The translations under genes and the position numbers were made by a program. DNA of 64,000 nt, taken from the NCBI RefSeq assembly GCF_965363235.1, contig NC_134838.1, forward strand, positions 501,001 to 565,000. The letters are read 5' to 3'. The stretch comes from Mytilus galloprovincialis (lineage: Eukaryota; Mollusca; Bivalvia; Mytilida; Mytilidae). This document shows, piece after piece, positions 46,190-58,190 of the stretch. Each line of letters begins with the position of its first letter. Positions within the stretch are counted from its first letter, which is position 1. Under the pieces are notes generated by a model. It did no database searches. It was not told the origin of the DNA and saw only the letters and a program-made list of their open reading frames with translations.

Positions 46190-46580
46190 TAATTCATAAG
46201 TTGTCTCAATATCTACTTCAAATAAAGGCAACAGTAGTATACCGCTGTTCAAAACTCGTAAATCTATGGACAAAAAACAAAATTGAAGTAACAAACTAAA
46301 ACTGAGGGAAACGCATTAAATATAAGAGGAGAACAACGACACAACATTAAAATGTAACATACACAGAAACGGACTCAGCATTAGACAAAATCCGATGAGA
46401 ATAACAAATATAACATCAAAACCAAATACATGAATTTGGGATAGAAAAGTACCGTGACACGTCTTATAGTAATGTGAATTCACACTCAAATATAAGAGAA
46501 AACAAACTACACAACGGAAACACAACGTTAAAATGTTACACACACAGAAACGAACTATAATATAACAATGGCCATTTTCC
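46190..46580 (-). repeat. Dispersed repeat family E, copy 1
   Basis: AAAGGCAACAGTAGTATACC, TAAATATAAGAGGAGAACAA and CGTGACACGTCTTATAGTAA. The same order is found at 54,800-55,180 with few differences. Confidence 0.85.
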
Positions 46581-46959
46581 TGACTTGATGCAGGACATTT
46601 TTAAAGATAAAAATGCTTCTTAATAGAGAAACCATCTGCTTATCTTAATAAAACTCTCTATTGGCTCTTATACTCTGCATATTCATTTTAAGAAAATTGA
46701 AATTACTGTTATGTGAATCATCGACTTGCTTTGTATCGTATCTGAAAGCTAGTAAAGGCGATTCGTTAAATATTATTTGACCAATATTTGTTGTCTTCTT
46801 TTTTGAGTTATGGTAGTTATATTCATAGGAGACATCACGCTGATATATGCCAACGCTTTGATTTTATGTTGTTGTTCTGCGGTTTACATGTTGTATCGAC
46901 TAATATATAAAAAAGAATGTGCATTTTTCGGTGATGAATGTTCTTGCGTGTGTTTGTGC

Positions 46960-47290
46960 TGTGTTTCTGTCACGTAGTCTTGTCATTTGAGCGATATATT
47001 TTTAACTTTGTCATAAAGTGGGAGGTTTGTCTAACCATTAAACCAGGTTCAACCCACATTTGTTTTCTTTTAAAATGTCCTGTACCTAGTCAGAAAAAAG
47101 GCATTTGTTATCAAATAGTGCGTTTCTATACATGTTGGCGTTTGCTTTTGTTGCACTTAGCGGCATGTTCAGTGTTTATGTAAATCTTTTTTTCCCCACT
47201 TATGGTTGATGTGTAACCTTCGGTTTTAGTTCAATTTGTAACCCGGATTTGTTTTCTCTCAATCAGGTTATGATTTTTGAACACCGATAT
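46960..47290 (+). repeat. Dispersed repeat family D
   Basis: TAAACCAGGTTCAACCCACA, GTCCTGTACCTAGTCAG and TTGTTATCAAATAGTGCGTT. The region between 46,580 and 46,960 shows nothing. Confidence 0.7.
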
Positions 47291-47324
47291 AAACAAGTTT
47301 ATTTTCTTTGGTTATATCTTCTGA

Positions 47325-47717
47325 AATCAGACTCTGACTTCTCTTGAACTGAATTTTAATGTGCGTATTGTTATGTGTTTACTTTTCTGCATTGACTAGA
47401 GGTATAGGGGGAGGGTTGAGATCTCACAAACATGTTTAACCCGCCGCATTTTTGCGCCTGTCCCAAGTCAGGAGCCTCTGGCCTTTGTTAGTCTTGTATT
47501 ATTTTAACTTTTAGTTTCTTGTGTACAATTTGGAGTTTAGTATGGCGTTCATTATTACTGAACTAGTATATATTTGTTTAGGGGCCAGCTAAAGGACGCC
47601 TCCGGGTGCGGGAATTTCTCGTTGCATTGAAGGCCTATTGGTGACCTTCTGCTGTTGTCTGCTCTATGGTCGGGTTTTTGTCTCTTTGGCACATTCCCCA
47701 TTTCCATTCTCAATTTT
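47325..47717 (-). repeat. Dispersed repeat family A, inverted partial copy
   Basis: Reads 22,015-22,400 backwards, including TCCCAAGTCAGGAGCCTCTG and GGACGCCTCCGGGTGCGGGA. Very similar to 33,600-34,016. Confidence 0.85.
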
Positions 47718-47719
47718 AA

Positions 47720-47930
47720 AGTCATCATATACCAGGACCAAACTTTGCATTTGCGCAAGACGCACGTCTCGTCCACAAAACACTCACCTGTGACACCCGA
47801 ATCCAAAAAAATTTAAAAAGACAAACAAAGTACGAAGTCGAAGAGCATTGAGGACCAAAATTCCCAAAAGTTTTGCCAACTGCAGCCAAGGCAATCTATC
47901 CCTGAGGCAGAAAAACCTTATAGTAACTAA
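47720..47930 (-). repeat. Dispersed repeat family F, single copy
   Basis: Contains CAAGACGCACGTCTCGTC and GAAGAGCATTGAGGACCAAA, as in the tandem units at 56,513-58,190. Confidence 0.7.
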
Positions 47931-48409
47931 AAAAATACTACAGTTGCATTTATTGTATGCAGGAGAGTTCTTAGATAGTTATTGTTTCAATGTGGTGTTT
48001 GAAAAAAGTCAAGTGACATGTTTTCTGTTAACATGCCAAGTTGTGTTATGATTGAATTAGATTTCCACTTTTAAAGAAATCTCCCACGCTGTTCTTTCCT
48101 GTATCAATATATTGGCATACAAAACAAACCAATCAACTATAAAGTTGTTTTTTTTTACCATGAACAGTTTATCATGATTGTAATTATTTAAACACACCCA
48201 TACATACATCTATTAGTCAGATACTAGTATTGATAAAAAGCAAATGCTCTCCAAAATACGATAATACATAAACAACACTTAAATGTACAAAAACTTGAAC
48301 TCTGGGGACAATCGAAAGGAACATGAAGTCAAAGATTCAATATTAAAGGCACAAATGTATACGAATGCATATCTTACAAAGCAGAAATTTTACAGTCAGA
48401 ACAGCAGAT

Positions 48410-49168
48410 TTATGTTTGTTTAAGGTTTTCTGCAGGATAGCATCTGATTTCCTGTTCGATGCCATATTTGAAATTGCATGTTCCTGCCATGCCTATTACC
48501 GCACAATTTTCTTCTCTTTTTACGCCTTTTACATTTTTGTTTGCGAGCAGGATTTCTTTTATATCTCCCATGACAGAAGTTACAAAATTACTGTTGTCTT
48601 TTCTGTTGTAAATGGCTACAGTTACCCTTCCTTGAAGTCTCACAGATGTTTTAAATGTATAACAACATTGTTTTTCTTTAACCTGGAGCTCTGCATTTAA
48701 CATTGAATTCGGTGGAACAGTCAAATTCCCCTCTGTCGCCCATGTCAACGTTTTACTGTCCGAGTTTTCTTTGGTACTCTCTACGGACCATCCCTTTTCA
48801 AATCCAACGGACGCCTTTGCAACTGTACCAGGAGCCGACAAGGTTAACCCAACATTTAAACCTTTGGTATATCCTTTCGTTAGAGAGCTCGTGCATGTCG
48901 CTGTTGTCTGTCGTTCAGTTTTCAAGGAATGAGTCTGGGAAGTGACACTGTCGTTGCGAAAGACAGATTTAAAAATTACTTGTGATTGTGTTCCTCCTCC
49001 TTCTTGAAGTTCATAACACGGAATCTCGGGTATTATTTTAACACGATCCCAATTGATATCCAAGTAAGCGTCTTGTAACTGCATAGACGCCTTTGATTTT
49101 GTCTTGTTGTAAGAATCCCATGCCCAAGTCTGTACAATTTCTTCTAGATCTACTATTTCATCCGACAT
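48410..49168 (-). CDS. Aerolysin/ETX-MTX2-fold beta pore-forming-like protein
   Basis: 252 residues in one coding exon. From about residue 70 the sequence is rich in S, T, N and K with alternating polar and non-polar residues (SQTHSLKTERQTTATCTSSL, KGLNVGLTLSAPGTVAKASV, LTWATEGNLTVPPNSMLNAE, RLQGRVTVAIYN). This is the pattern of the insertion-loop and barrel-stalk region in aerolysin and ETX/MTX2 proteins. Molluscs have many members (biomphalysins; mussel lectins with an ETX-type domain), linked to immunity. No signal peptide and no lectin domain are visible; six or so cysteines are present. The ATG at 49,168 follows an acceptor by 11 bp. A non-coding first exon and TATA box lie upstream. The frame is intact. 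Activity as a toxin is not shown by the sequence. Confidence 0.72.
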   Translation of the reverse strand: MSDEIVDLEEIVQTWAWDSYNKTKSKASMQLQDAYLDINWDRVKIIPEIPCYELQEGGGTQSQVIFKSVFRNDSVTSQTHSLKTERQTTATCTSSLTKGYTKGLNVGLTLSAPGTVAKASVGFEKGWSVESTKENSDSKTLTWATEGNLTVPPNSMLNAELQVKEKQCCYTFKTSVRLQGRVTVAIYNRKDNSNFVTSVMGDIKEILLANKNVKGVKREENCAVIGMAGTCNFKYGIEQEIRCYPAENLKQT

Positions 49169-49750
49169 TTTAGCAGTAACTGAAATAAACTAAAATGATA
49201 ATCTCCGGTAGATTGTTGTGGATTTAAAGCGAACTGGCAAATAAAATTGAATATTTACTGTAAAAATATTACCATGGAATTAATAGAAGTACTATAACGT
49301 CCATTATTGAACTAAAGAACAGTTAAAATGAGAATAATTTGCTGTGGACGCTGGATCAAGAGATAAAATATAGTAAACAAATTCTTAACATATATACCGA
49401 ATAAACGTTATTTTCAAAACTAAAAAAAATGCCTTTAATATTTTAGGAACTATGACCCCCAATCCAAAGTATACTATATATACCGTGTAACACAGTGCTA
49501 CTACGTAGTCTACAATGAGAAGGAAATGACAAAAAAACAGTTCTATTCACATCTTAGAACTACAATTATGTTAAATTATTATTATTTTAAACTGTTATGC
49601 TTTTAATCTAGGGGTTTTTGAAACCAATAAGTAAGAAAAAAAGGAGACATTGGGAATGGTGTATAAGTTTGTTACTTCATATTATAATTGATCATAGTAG
49701 CCAATATTATAGGTAGATATTACCAAATTTTGTTTTCTAAACTGTCTTAC

Positions 49751-49797
49751 CTTTTTCTTTCAAAAAGTCCTCTGAGTTCTTGTGAATAGTAGAGAAT
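49751..49797 (-). other. Non-coding first exon of the aerolysin-like gene
   Basis: Ends AAAGAAAAAG|GTAAGACAG at 49,751, a strong donor. The matching acceptor is GTTTATTTCAG at 49,180-49,182, so exon 2 starts at 49,179. The 5' edge is set about 25-30 bp below the TATA box and is approximate. Confidence 0.6.
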
Positions 49798-49819
49798 ACA
49801 GATCCAGACAGAAGGCGGC

Positions 49820-49827
49820 TTTTTATA
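49820..49827 (-). promoter_or_regulatory. TATA box of the aerolysin-like gene
   Basis: TATAAAAAG on the minus strand, in GC-richer surroundings (GGCC before it, GCCGCC after it), about 70 bp upstream of the first donor. A TATA promoter with a short 5' UTR exon suits an inducible gene (inference). Confidence 0.65.
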
Positions 49828-49849
49828 GGCCAGCTATATGACATCAGGG

Positions 49850-50548
49850 GTACAAAATAAGATCTGGTAAATTTAATGAAAATTTTTATTACGTATCATA
49901 TATTTATAAAAAGGTATTTTAAAACTAAGTTTTAATTTTATGAAATTCTTTTTCTATTAGTTTAGAAAATATCACAATTCAAATATGCCAATTTGCATAT
50001 ACGTTGGGTAAATCTGACATGAAAATTTCCATTGCATATGCATTCTTTTACGTTGTATTGTGAATCCAAATTTAGTTCGAAATTTAAATTATATTTTAAT
50101 GATTTAAATTTTCCTATATGTATTTTTAAACGATTTTTATAAATTTTTTGAATATAAAATTTAAATAGACCAAAGAAAGGACATATTCCTAAAATAGCAA
50201 ATAGTCTATCAAACATACATTATACATGTATAAAAAGAAGGTCACCAACCAATTAGTTTTTTTCTAACTATATTGATGATACTAAGTCACCTGTATTGAC
50301 AGATTGCATATACAGTAATATAAAGTTTAACAATTTGTTTTTATTCTTCATAAGCATGTTTAATTACATTTTATATATTTATTTGTTGTGATGTTGGTTA
50401 AAGAGCATGGGATTCGATCTTATTCAAAATGATAACCAAGTTAACAATTCAATTTTCAATTTCAAAATCTTTGAAAACCGTTTAATATCGTTACTTCCAA
50501 TCATTAAATTTTAACTAAATATATATTGCTTTAAAAATTAAAGTTATT
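49850..50548. other. Upstream flank: no gene seen
   Basis: Very AT-rich, no repeat recognised; open frames are short and of low complexity. Confidence 0.5.
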
Positions 50549-51575
50549 AAAAGAGGGACGAAAGATACCAAAGGGACAGTCAAACTCATAAATCTAAAAC
50601 AAACTGACAACTCCATGGCTAAAAATGAAAAAGACAAACAGAAAAACAATAGTACACACGACACAACATAGAAAACTAAAGAATAAACAACACGAACCCC
50701 ACCAAAAACTAGGGGTGATCTCAGGTGCTCCGGAAGGGTAAGCAGATCCTGCTCCACATGTGGCACCCGTCGTGTTGCTTATGTGATTACAAATCCGGTA
50801 AATAGTCTAATTCGGTAGGTCATATTCATGAAAGGGAAGGGGATTGTAGTTACGACGTAAGGAACATATCCGATATCATTTGTGAAACGGTTATTCCATA
50901 ACGGTCAACCAACTCGTGATGGCGTCCGTAAAATTTACGAAGGGATGATTTCAACTTCACTATTTGGAACTCTTGGTTAAATAGCTTCCTTGTGAGCAGC
51001 AAACCTCTATCAAGAAAATCATGATAGGAAATGCAAGCACGGGAATATCGTATCAATTGGGAGATATATACCCCGTATGCAGGTGCTGCTGGAATGTTGC
51101 TACTTAGAAATGGAAAGTTCACAATTGGAAAGCTGAAATCATCTCTTTTGTCGTAAAGTTTTGTTTTCAGCCGACCCTCATTGTCAATTTCTAGATGTAA
51201 GTCAAGATATGAAGCCAACTTAATTGTATCTGTAGTATCCTTTATCTCTAGTTCGATTGGATAGATGCGTTCCACATAGTCACCAAATTTTGAATTGTTT
51301 AGTGAAAGAACATCATCTATATAGCGGAAAGTAGAGTTAAAGGATATTGCTAACTTCTTGTCTTTCTTCCTAAGAAGTTCCTGCATGAAGTCAGCCTCAT
51401 AATAATAAAGAAACAAGTCGGCGAGTAGAGTGGCACAGTTTGTTCCCATTGGAATGCCGACAGTCTGTTGAAAAACACGTCCTCCGAACGTAACAAATAT
51501 GTTGTCAATCAAGAAATCAAGCATCTTGATAATATCAGTTTCAGAGAATTTTTTGTTATTAACATTATTATGGTA
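50549..51575 (-). mobile_element. Penelope-like element copy 2, 5' truncated
   Basis: The RT frame is open from about 51,560 to 50,850 and contains VFQQTVGIPMGTNCATLLAD, the catalytic YIDDV and IPAAPAYGVYISQLIRYS, ending SQMISDMFLTS. Earlier RT motifs are missing because of truncation. The 3' UTR (50,549-50,849) carries the small hydrophobic frame found in all copies. The element ends at AGAGGGACGAAAGATACCAA on the plus strand. Confidence 0.88.
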
Positions 51576-51719
51576 CCACATTTTGTCGATACCTATATTT
51601 TAGTTTTTTGAAGACTGTTTATAAAGTCTTAAAACTCAATGCTTTGAATGTTAACTTATTTAGATTTTGTCTTGGATACATAGTTCTAAAACTAATTGTT
51701 ATAGGCTTTGAACTAGCTG

Positions 51720-52110
51720 TAAGTAACTTCGACTGCTCCCGGATCGATACTTTGTGTCTTCAATTTGTTTGCATGTCCCAGTTATGGGTATTATGTTTGT
51801 TGGTATGTGCGTAGGTACCTTCGTTTGTTCATTCGTCTGTTCGTCCGTCCGTTCGTCCGTCCGTAATTCCTGTCGCATGTTAAAGTTTTTGGTCAGTTTT
51901 TGGTAGTTTTTGATGAAGTTGATGTCCTTTCAACTTGAAACTTAGTACACATGCTCCTTATGAAAAAATAATCTTTTATTTTAATATAATTTATTAATTT
52001 TAATGCCAAATTACAGTTTTGACCCCCAACTTCACGGTCCAATGAACATAAAAAACGATATTTCGATTGAGCTTCAGAGTACTTTTGACGCATTCTTGTT
52101 TGGCTTTGGT
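51720..52110 (+). repeat. Dispersed repeat with TTCGTCCGTCCG tract
   Basis: Contains a short (TTCGTCYG)n tract near 51,832-51,866 and CCCAACTTCACGGTCCAATG. I recall such blocks as common in bivalves. No gene. Confidence 0.55.
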
Positions 52111-52179
52111 TTTTCTAATCTAGAGGTCGTTGATAAGTAACGAGTACTTTTCTTTGTAAGGATAGCGACTGTCATACAA

Positions 52180-53360
52180 GTAAGAGGTTTAGCTAGTTAT
52201 ACAACCAGCCTGCGATTCTACATTCCGTCGTCGGCGTTGTCGTCGTCGTCGTTCAGTAGATGCGTCAACAAATATTCACTCTATGGTTAACGTTTTTGAA
52301 ATTTTAATACCTTTCTTATACTTACCTAGATTTCTACCAAACTTGGATAAAAGCTTGTTAATGATTATAAGATATTATCCAGAAGTACATTTCTAAAAAT
52401 AAAAAAAATCCTGTTTATCCGTATTTTACTCATTATTAGGTTTGATTTTTCTGCCGGTTAACATTACGTTTACTCTGTGGTTACAGTTTTAAAATTTTTA
52501 ATAATTTTCTTTAAGATAGATTCATGGTATACCGCCAACTTGGATTGTACAATCGCAGTACGCAATCGGTCTAGTTATTTGCCCAAATCTGTAAATTTGG
52601 AGACAGATTTGCAATATTCTGGTTAGACTACTTATTTATATAAAGAAAACTTAGTGATATATTGTACTATTGAAAATATTTAAACAAATATCAAATGATG
52701 TGTTTTTAGAATAATTTTTTTCCCAACTAAGCCATTTAAGGGAAGATAACTCTATTTGCAAAAAATACACTGGACTGATAGGAAAGTTTTTGATTTTTTA
52801 CTTGTAGCAAGAAAACAAGTTCGGTGACACCATTTTTCTTTTTTTAAACATATCATGAAACTTACCTTTTCACAATTTATTTCAAAATTCTATCTCACAC
52901 ATTTTGTTTTAAGAACACAAAAGTGATTTAATATTATCAACCAAATTAAGGCAATTTTCAACGATATATAGGTGGGAAAACAGTTCAGGGATCCATACTT
53001 TTTATTATATTTTTGAAAAAAACAGTAAAATCTGCATTTTGGCAAAGTATAAGAAAATTCTATCTAAAAGAATATATATACTTATGATCTATCTTTACTA
53101 TCCTGGATTTGTACAAAACTTGGACTGAAGCTTGTTTATGATCAAAAGCTAGAATCTAGAAGGAAGGGTTAGTAATGTGTTCCATATAATTACTAGCTAT
53201 GTATATATCGGTAATGGGAGATGTTCGTTGTTATTCTATGGTTCCTGTGATTTAGTTTTTTTTTTAAATACTGAACCACGGCAGTGTATGAAATACATGT
53301 AACAAGTCAGGAATGTGACAGTTGTTATCTATTTGTTTGATGTGTTTGAGCTTAATTTGT
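52180..53360 (+). repeat. Dispersed repeat block with GTCGTCGTC tract
   Basis: Starts with a family D-like AGTTATACAACCAGCCTG, a GTCGTCGTCGTCGTT tract at 52,230-52,256, then two similar parts, each with CTCTRTGGTTA and ACCAAACTTGGAT-like blocks. No coding frame. Confidence 0.55.
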
Positions 53361-53435
53361 TTTTGTCATTTTATTGGGGACTTCGTTTTTCTGTTATTTA
53401 ACTTTTAACATATTGTAATGTACATGCATTATTTA

Positions 53436-53591
53436 AGGAATGACTGTAATATTTTTTCTGTCTATGAAGAAATAACATTAAAAATTTGGTGAACACTGAA
53501 TAACGCGCGTAGCGGGTTATTTAACAGTGTGCACCACATTTTTTATGTCATTTCAAATAGACAGAAAAAATATTATACAGTCATTCCTTAT
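53436..53591. repeat. Long near-perfect hairpin (about 75-nt arms)
   Basis: The left arm starts AAGGAATGACTGTAATATTT and the right arm ends AAATATTATACAGTCATTCCTT, pairing over about 75 bases. The apex has GAATAACGCGCGTAGCGGGTTATT, itself nearly palindromic. It is probably a foldback element or its core; no protein. Confidence 0.85.
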
Positions 53592-53859
53592 AGTTTAATT
53601 CTAAATTCCTTTTAAACCGTAGAAAACCAGGAAAAAACGTTGATGACGTAACGGTCACATGACTAAATAATGTCTATGGGCTGATAACAAAATAACGTCA
53701 GCCATCAGAAGACGCGTTACTTCCAAAATTAAATTATTATATTATATCATTTATTTATTTGTTTGACTGTGGTGTGCATTCTTGCGTTGGTTTGTACTAT
53801 AACCTTGTCAAGTAGTGTTGTCATGTTGGCGATATTTTTAATATTGCCATATACGCAGG

Positions 53860-54170
53860 AGGGTTGGCAAGCCATAAAACCAGGTAAACCCACTATCTTT
53901 TTCTTAAAACGTGCTGGGCCAAGTTAAGAATATGGCAGTTGTTATCAAACAGTCAGTTTCTATCTATGTTGTCGTTTGTTCGGTTTTATTTTTCAGTTCA
54001 GTGTTTCTGTTGTTCCTTTGTTTTCCTTTCCTAGTTGATGGGTTTCCTTCAGTTTTATTTGAAACCCGGATTTATTCCTCTTTATCGATTTATGACTTTT
54101 TAACAGCGTTATACTATTGTTGCCTTTATTTAGGCTGTGATTTTGTCTTTGATTTGAGGTAAATAAAGCT
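53860..54170 (+). repeat. Dispersed repeat family D
   Basis: AAACCAGGTAAACCCACTAT, GCAGTTGTTATCAAACAGTC and GAAACCCGGATTTATTCCTC. The open frame is hydrophobic and T-rich and is not trusted. Confidence 0.65.
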
Positions 54171-54799
54171 CCGAATTTATAGAAGTCGATAATTCCATTA
54201 GTATTTATTAAGTAGACTGCATATTTTAAAATCAAAAACCCTGTTAAAATGATCAATGAAATTATCTTACGGAAATGATATTTGTAAAAACGTAACACCC
54301 TTTCTATAAATATATTAAATGCAATGTCTATTTTGACAACAATATATGTACCTACAATAAAATGCAGGAAATTCCGAAGTCGATTTCCTCTGTTACATGT
54401 TTAAATTTCAACAATAGGAATGACATGCGACGATATTTTCTAAAAATAACAAGTTATCATGTTTTACAAAAAGTACAGATCATATTAAGGGGACATTCTC
54501 AACTTTACAAAACACGCCTATTTGATACGGAATGTGATAATTCATACTTCCATTTTCATACTATTTGTTCCTTAATTTAACGTTTAAATTGTGTTTTCTC
54601 CTTTATGTAATTAGTTTAGCTAGAAACATTTGAATTATTATTTGTATAGGGTGATATATTGATTTTGAATAAAATCATGCACATTATCTTATAAAATAAA
54701 GAACTCTTTGAAAAAATATATAATGCCATTGTTACATTTTACATAACGCACTAAGCCAATTCATTTTCTTGAAATAAAAACAATTAAAAAATCTTTAAA
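54171..54799. other. No gene seen
   Basis: AT-rich, no repeat recognised. Confidence 0.5.
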
Positions 54800-55250
54800 T
54801 AAAGGCAACAGTAGTATACCGCTGTTCAAAACTCGTAAATTTATGGACAAAAAACAAAATTGGGGTAACAAACTAAAACTGAGGGAAACGCATTAAATAT
54901 AAGAGGAGAACAACGACACAACATTAAAATGTAACATACACAGAAACGAACTAAGCATTATACAAAATCCGATGAGAATAACAAATATAACATCAAAACC
55001 AAATACATGAATTTGGGATAGAAAAGTACCGTGACACGTCTTATAGTAATGTGAATTCACACTCAAACAAACGAAACACCGAAAACACAACGTTAAAATG
55101 TAACACACATAGAAACGAACCATAATATAACAATAGCCATTTTCCTGACTTGGTACAGGACATTTTTAAAGATAAAAATGGTGGGTTGAACCTGGTTTTG
55201 TGGCATGCCAAACCTCGCACTTTAATGACAATGTTAAATATAGCATTGCA
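54800..55250 (-). repeat. Dispersed repeat family E, copy 2, joined to an inverted family D piece
   Basis: Matches 46,190-46,580 and then continues into GGTTGAACCTGGTTTTGTGG, family D inverted. 55,250-55,539 shows nothing. Confidence 0.8.
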
Positions 55251-55539
55251 ATGACAACATAACATTACAGGACTACAATACATTACTTAAGAGAAAATGT
55301 GTACTAAAAAAGTAAAATAACAAAAATATCGAACTCCAAGGAAAAGTCAAATCGGAAGGTCAATCATCAAATGGCAAAATCTAAAAGCCGGAATTGTCTA
55401 ATTTAGGAAAATATTTGAAATACGCCACAGATATAAAATTTTCATGACAATCCTCAGAATGATTTAAAATGTTCTGTTATGATATACATGTATATATTTA
55501 TGATATACCTAAAATCTGTATTGCTTCTAGTTTGAAATA

Positions 55540-56215
55540 AAAGAGGAACGAAAGATACCAAAGGGACAGTCAAACTCATAAATCGAAAACAAACTGACAA
55601 CGCCATGGCTAAAAATGAAAAAGACAAACAGAAAAACAATAGTACACATGACACAACATAGAAAACTAAAGAATAAACAACACGAACCCAACAAAAAACT
55701 AGGGGTGATCTCAGGTACTCCGGAAGGGTAAGCAGATCCTGCTCCACATGTGGCACCCGTCGTGTTGCTTATGTGATTACAAATCCGATAATTAGTCTAA
55801 TTCGGTAGGTCACATTCATGAAAGGGAAGGGGATTGTAGTTACGACGTAAGGAACATATCCGATATCATTTGTGAAACGGTTATTCCATAACGGTCAACC
55901 AACTCGTGATGGCGTCCGTAAAATTTACGAAGAGATGATTTCAACTTCACCATTTGGAACTCTTGGTTTAATATCTTCCTTGTGAGCAGCAACCCTCTAT
56001 CAAGAAAATCATGATAGGAAATGCAAGCACGGGAATATCGTATCAATTGGGAGATATATACCCCGTATGCAGGTGCTGCTGGAATGTTGCTACTTAGAAA
56101 TGGAAAGTCCACAATTGGAAAGCTGAAATCATCTCTTTTGTCGTAAAGTTTTGTTTTCAACCGACCCTCATTGTCAATTTCTAGATGTAAGTCAAGATGT
56201 GAAGCCGACTATCTT
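55540..56215 (-). mobile_element. Penelope-like element copy 3, strongly 5' truncated
   Basis: Keeps only the last 110 or so RT residues (KTKLYDKRDDFSFPIVDFPF to SQMISDMFLTS; 55,840-56,206) and the 3' UTR with the small open frame (55,540-55,756). The catalytic YIDD is lost. Nearly identical to copy 2 where they overlap. Confidence 0.88.
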
Positions 56216-56279
56216 GACTTACTTGAAATAAACTATCATCAAAGCGCATACACATCAAAACTAATGGAAAACAACTGTC

Positions 56280-56400
56280 CTATTCCGGTCTTGATACATG
56301 TTCTTCTTTGCGTAGAAATTTGTGGATAAGACCTGGTTTTATAGCTAGCTAAACCGCTCATTTGTATGACATTCGCATAGAAATCCTTGATATTGAGGAC
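56280..56400 (-). repeat. Dispersed repeat family D, inverted fragment
   Basis: AAGACCTGGTTTTATAGCTA and GCTCATTTGTATGACATTCG, the complement of 45,748-45,830. Confidence 0.7.
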
Positions 56401-56512
56401 ATTTTGTGAAGAAAAAAAACCAGACATAATAGGAAAACATGAAAAAACTTGCTGAAAATAAAGTCATCACATCAAAAATACAACGAGTATGTTTAATTAT
56501 GCCAGTATTTAT

Positions 56513-58190
56513 TCATCAAAGGTACAAGGATTATAATTTAATACGCCAGACGCGCGTTTCGTCTACCTTAGACTCATCAATGACACTCACTCAAATCAAA
56601 ATAATTATATAGCCAAACAAGTCAAAAGTTAAAGAGCATTGAGGACCAAAAATTCAAAAAGGTTGTGTCAAATAAAGCTAAGGTTATCTATTCCTGGGAT
56701 AAGAAAGTCCTTAGTTTTTTGAAAAATTCAAAGTTTTGTATCATGAAATTTATAAAAATGACCATATAATTGATATTCATGTCAACACCGAAGTGCTGAC
56801 TACCGGGCTGAAGATACTGTCGGGAACGAAAAGTCCACCAGCAGTGGCATCGACCCAGTGGTGATATTTATAAAGGTACCAGGATTATAATTTAGTACGC
56901 CAGACGCGCGTTTCGTCTACCTTAGACTCATCAGTGACGCTCAAATCAAAATAGTTATAAAGCCAAACAAGTACAAAGCTGAAGAGAATTGAGGACCAAA
57001 AATTCCAAAAAATTGTGCCAAATAAGGCTAAGGTTATCTATTCCTGGCATAAGAAAGTCCTTAGTTTTTTTTTTAAATTCAAAGTTTTGTAACATGAAAT
57101 TTATAGAAATGACCATATAATTGATATTCATGTCAACACCGAATTGCTGACTACTGGGCTGGTGATACACTCCGGAGAGAAACGTCCACCAGCAGTGGAA
57201 TCGTCAGTGACGCTCGAATCAAAATAGTTATAAAGCCAAACAAGTTGAAGAGCATTGAGTACCCAAAATTCCAAAAAGTTGTGTGCCTAATAAGACTTAG
57301 GTTATCTATTCCTGGGATAAGAAGATCCTTAGTTTTTTTATTTAAATTCAAAGTTTTGGTAACAGGAAATTTATTAAAATGACCATATAATTGATATTCA
57401 TATCAACACCGAAGTGTTAGGTTAGAGTTTTGTCCACATACAATTAAAACAACTGGAAGGCCAAATTAGTAACGAAGTTTTAGAGCAACCCAAGTAAAAA
57501 ATGCGACGACAACATGACAAAAGCCTCCTGCATAATCCTAAATTATCGAGAATCTAGTGCTAAAAACAAAATAATTCTGTACATATTGAAATTTTAAAAT
57601 AATTCGACAGTTAAAAAAAAAAGACTGGAAAATTATACCATTGAATTTGACATATGTAACATGAATAATAGTTATCAAAGGTACCAGGATTATAATTTAG
57701 TACGACAGACGCACGTTTCGTCTACATAAGACTCATCATGCAGTGACGCTCATATCAAAAATAGTTATAAAGCCAAACAAATACAAAGTTAAAGAGCATT
57801 GAGGATCAAAAATTCCAAAAAGTTGTGCCAAATACTGCTAAGGTAATATATGCCTGGGATAAGAAAATCCTTAGTTTTTCGAAAAATTCAAAGTTTTATA
57901 AACAGGAAATTCATAAAAATGACCACATAATTGATATTCATGTCAACCCCGAAGTGCTGACTACTGGGCTGGTGATACTCTCGTGGACGAAATGTCCACC
58001 AGCAGAGGCATCGACCCAGTGGTGTTAATAGTTATCAAAGGTACCAGGGTTATAATTTAGTACGCCAGACGCGCGTTTCGTCTACATAAGACTCACCAAT
58101 GACGCTCATATTAAAATAGTTATAAAGCCAAACAAATACAAAGTTGAAGAGCATTGAGAATCCAAAATTCCAAAAAGTTGTGCCAAATAA
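56513..58190. repeat. About 360-bp tandem repeat, family F, five units
   Basis: Units start near 56,513, 56,873, 57,195 (start missing), 57,677 and 58,035. Shared blocks are GTACGCCAGACGCGCGTTTC, AGAGCATTGAGGACCAAAA, AAGAAAGTCCTTAGTTTTTT and, at the end, CCACCAGCAGTGGCATCGAC. Between 57,420 and 57,660 a unit is interrupted by unrelated sequence. Short frames are not conserved between units. Confidence 0.88.

Noticed and set aside
45912..47183. Hydrophobic, cysteine- and phenylalanine-rich open frames
   Set aside because: T-rich dispersed repeat (family D); the frames are not preserved in the copies at 53,860 and 56,280.
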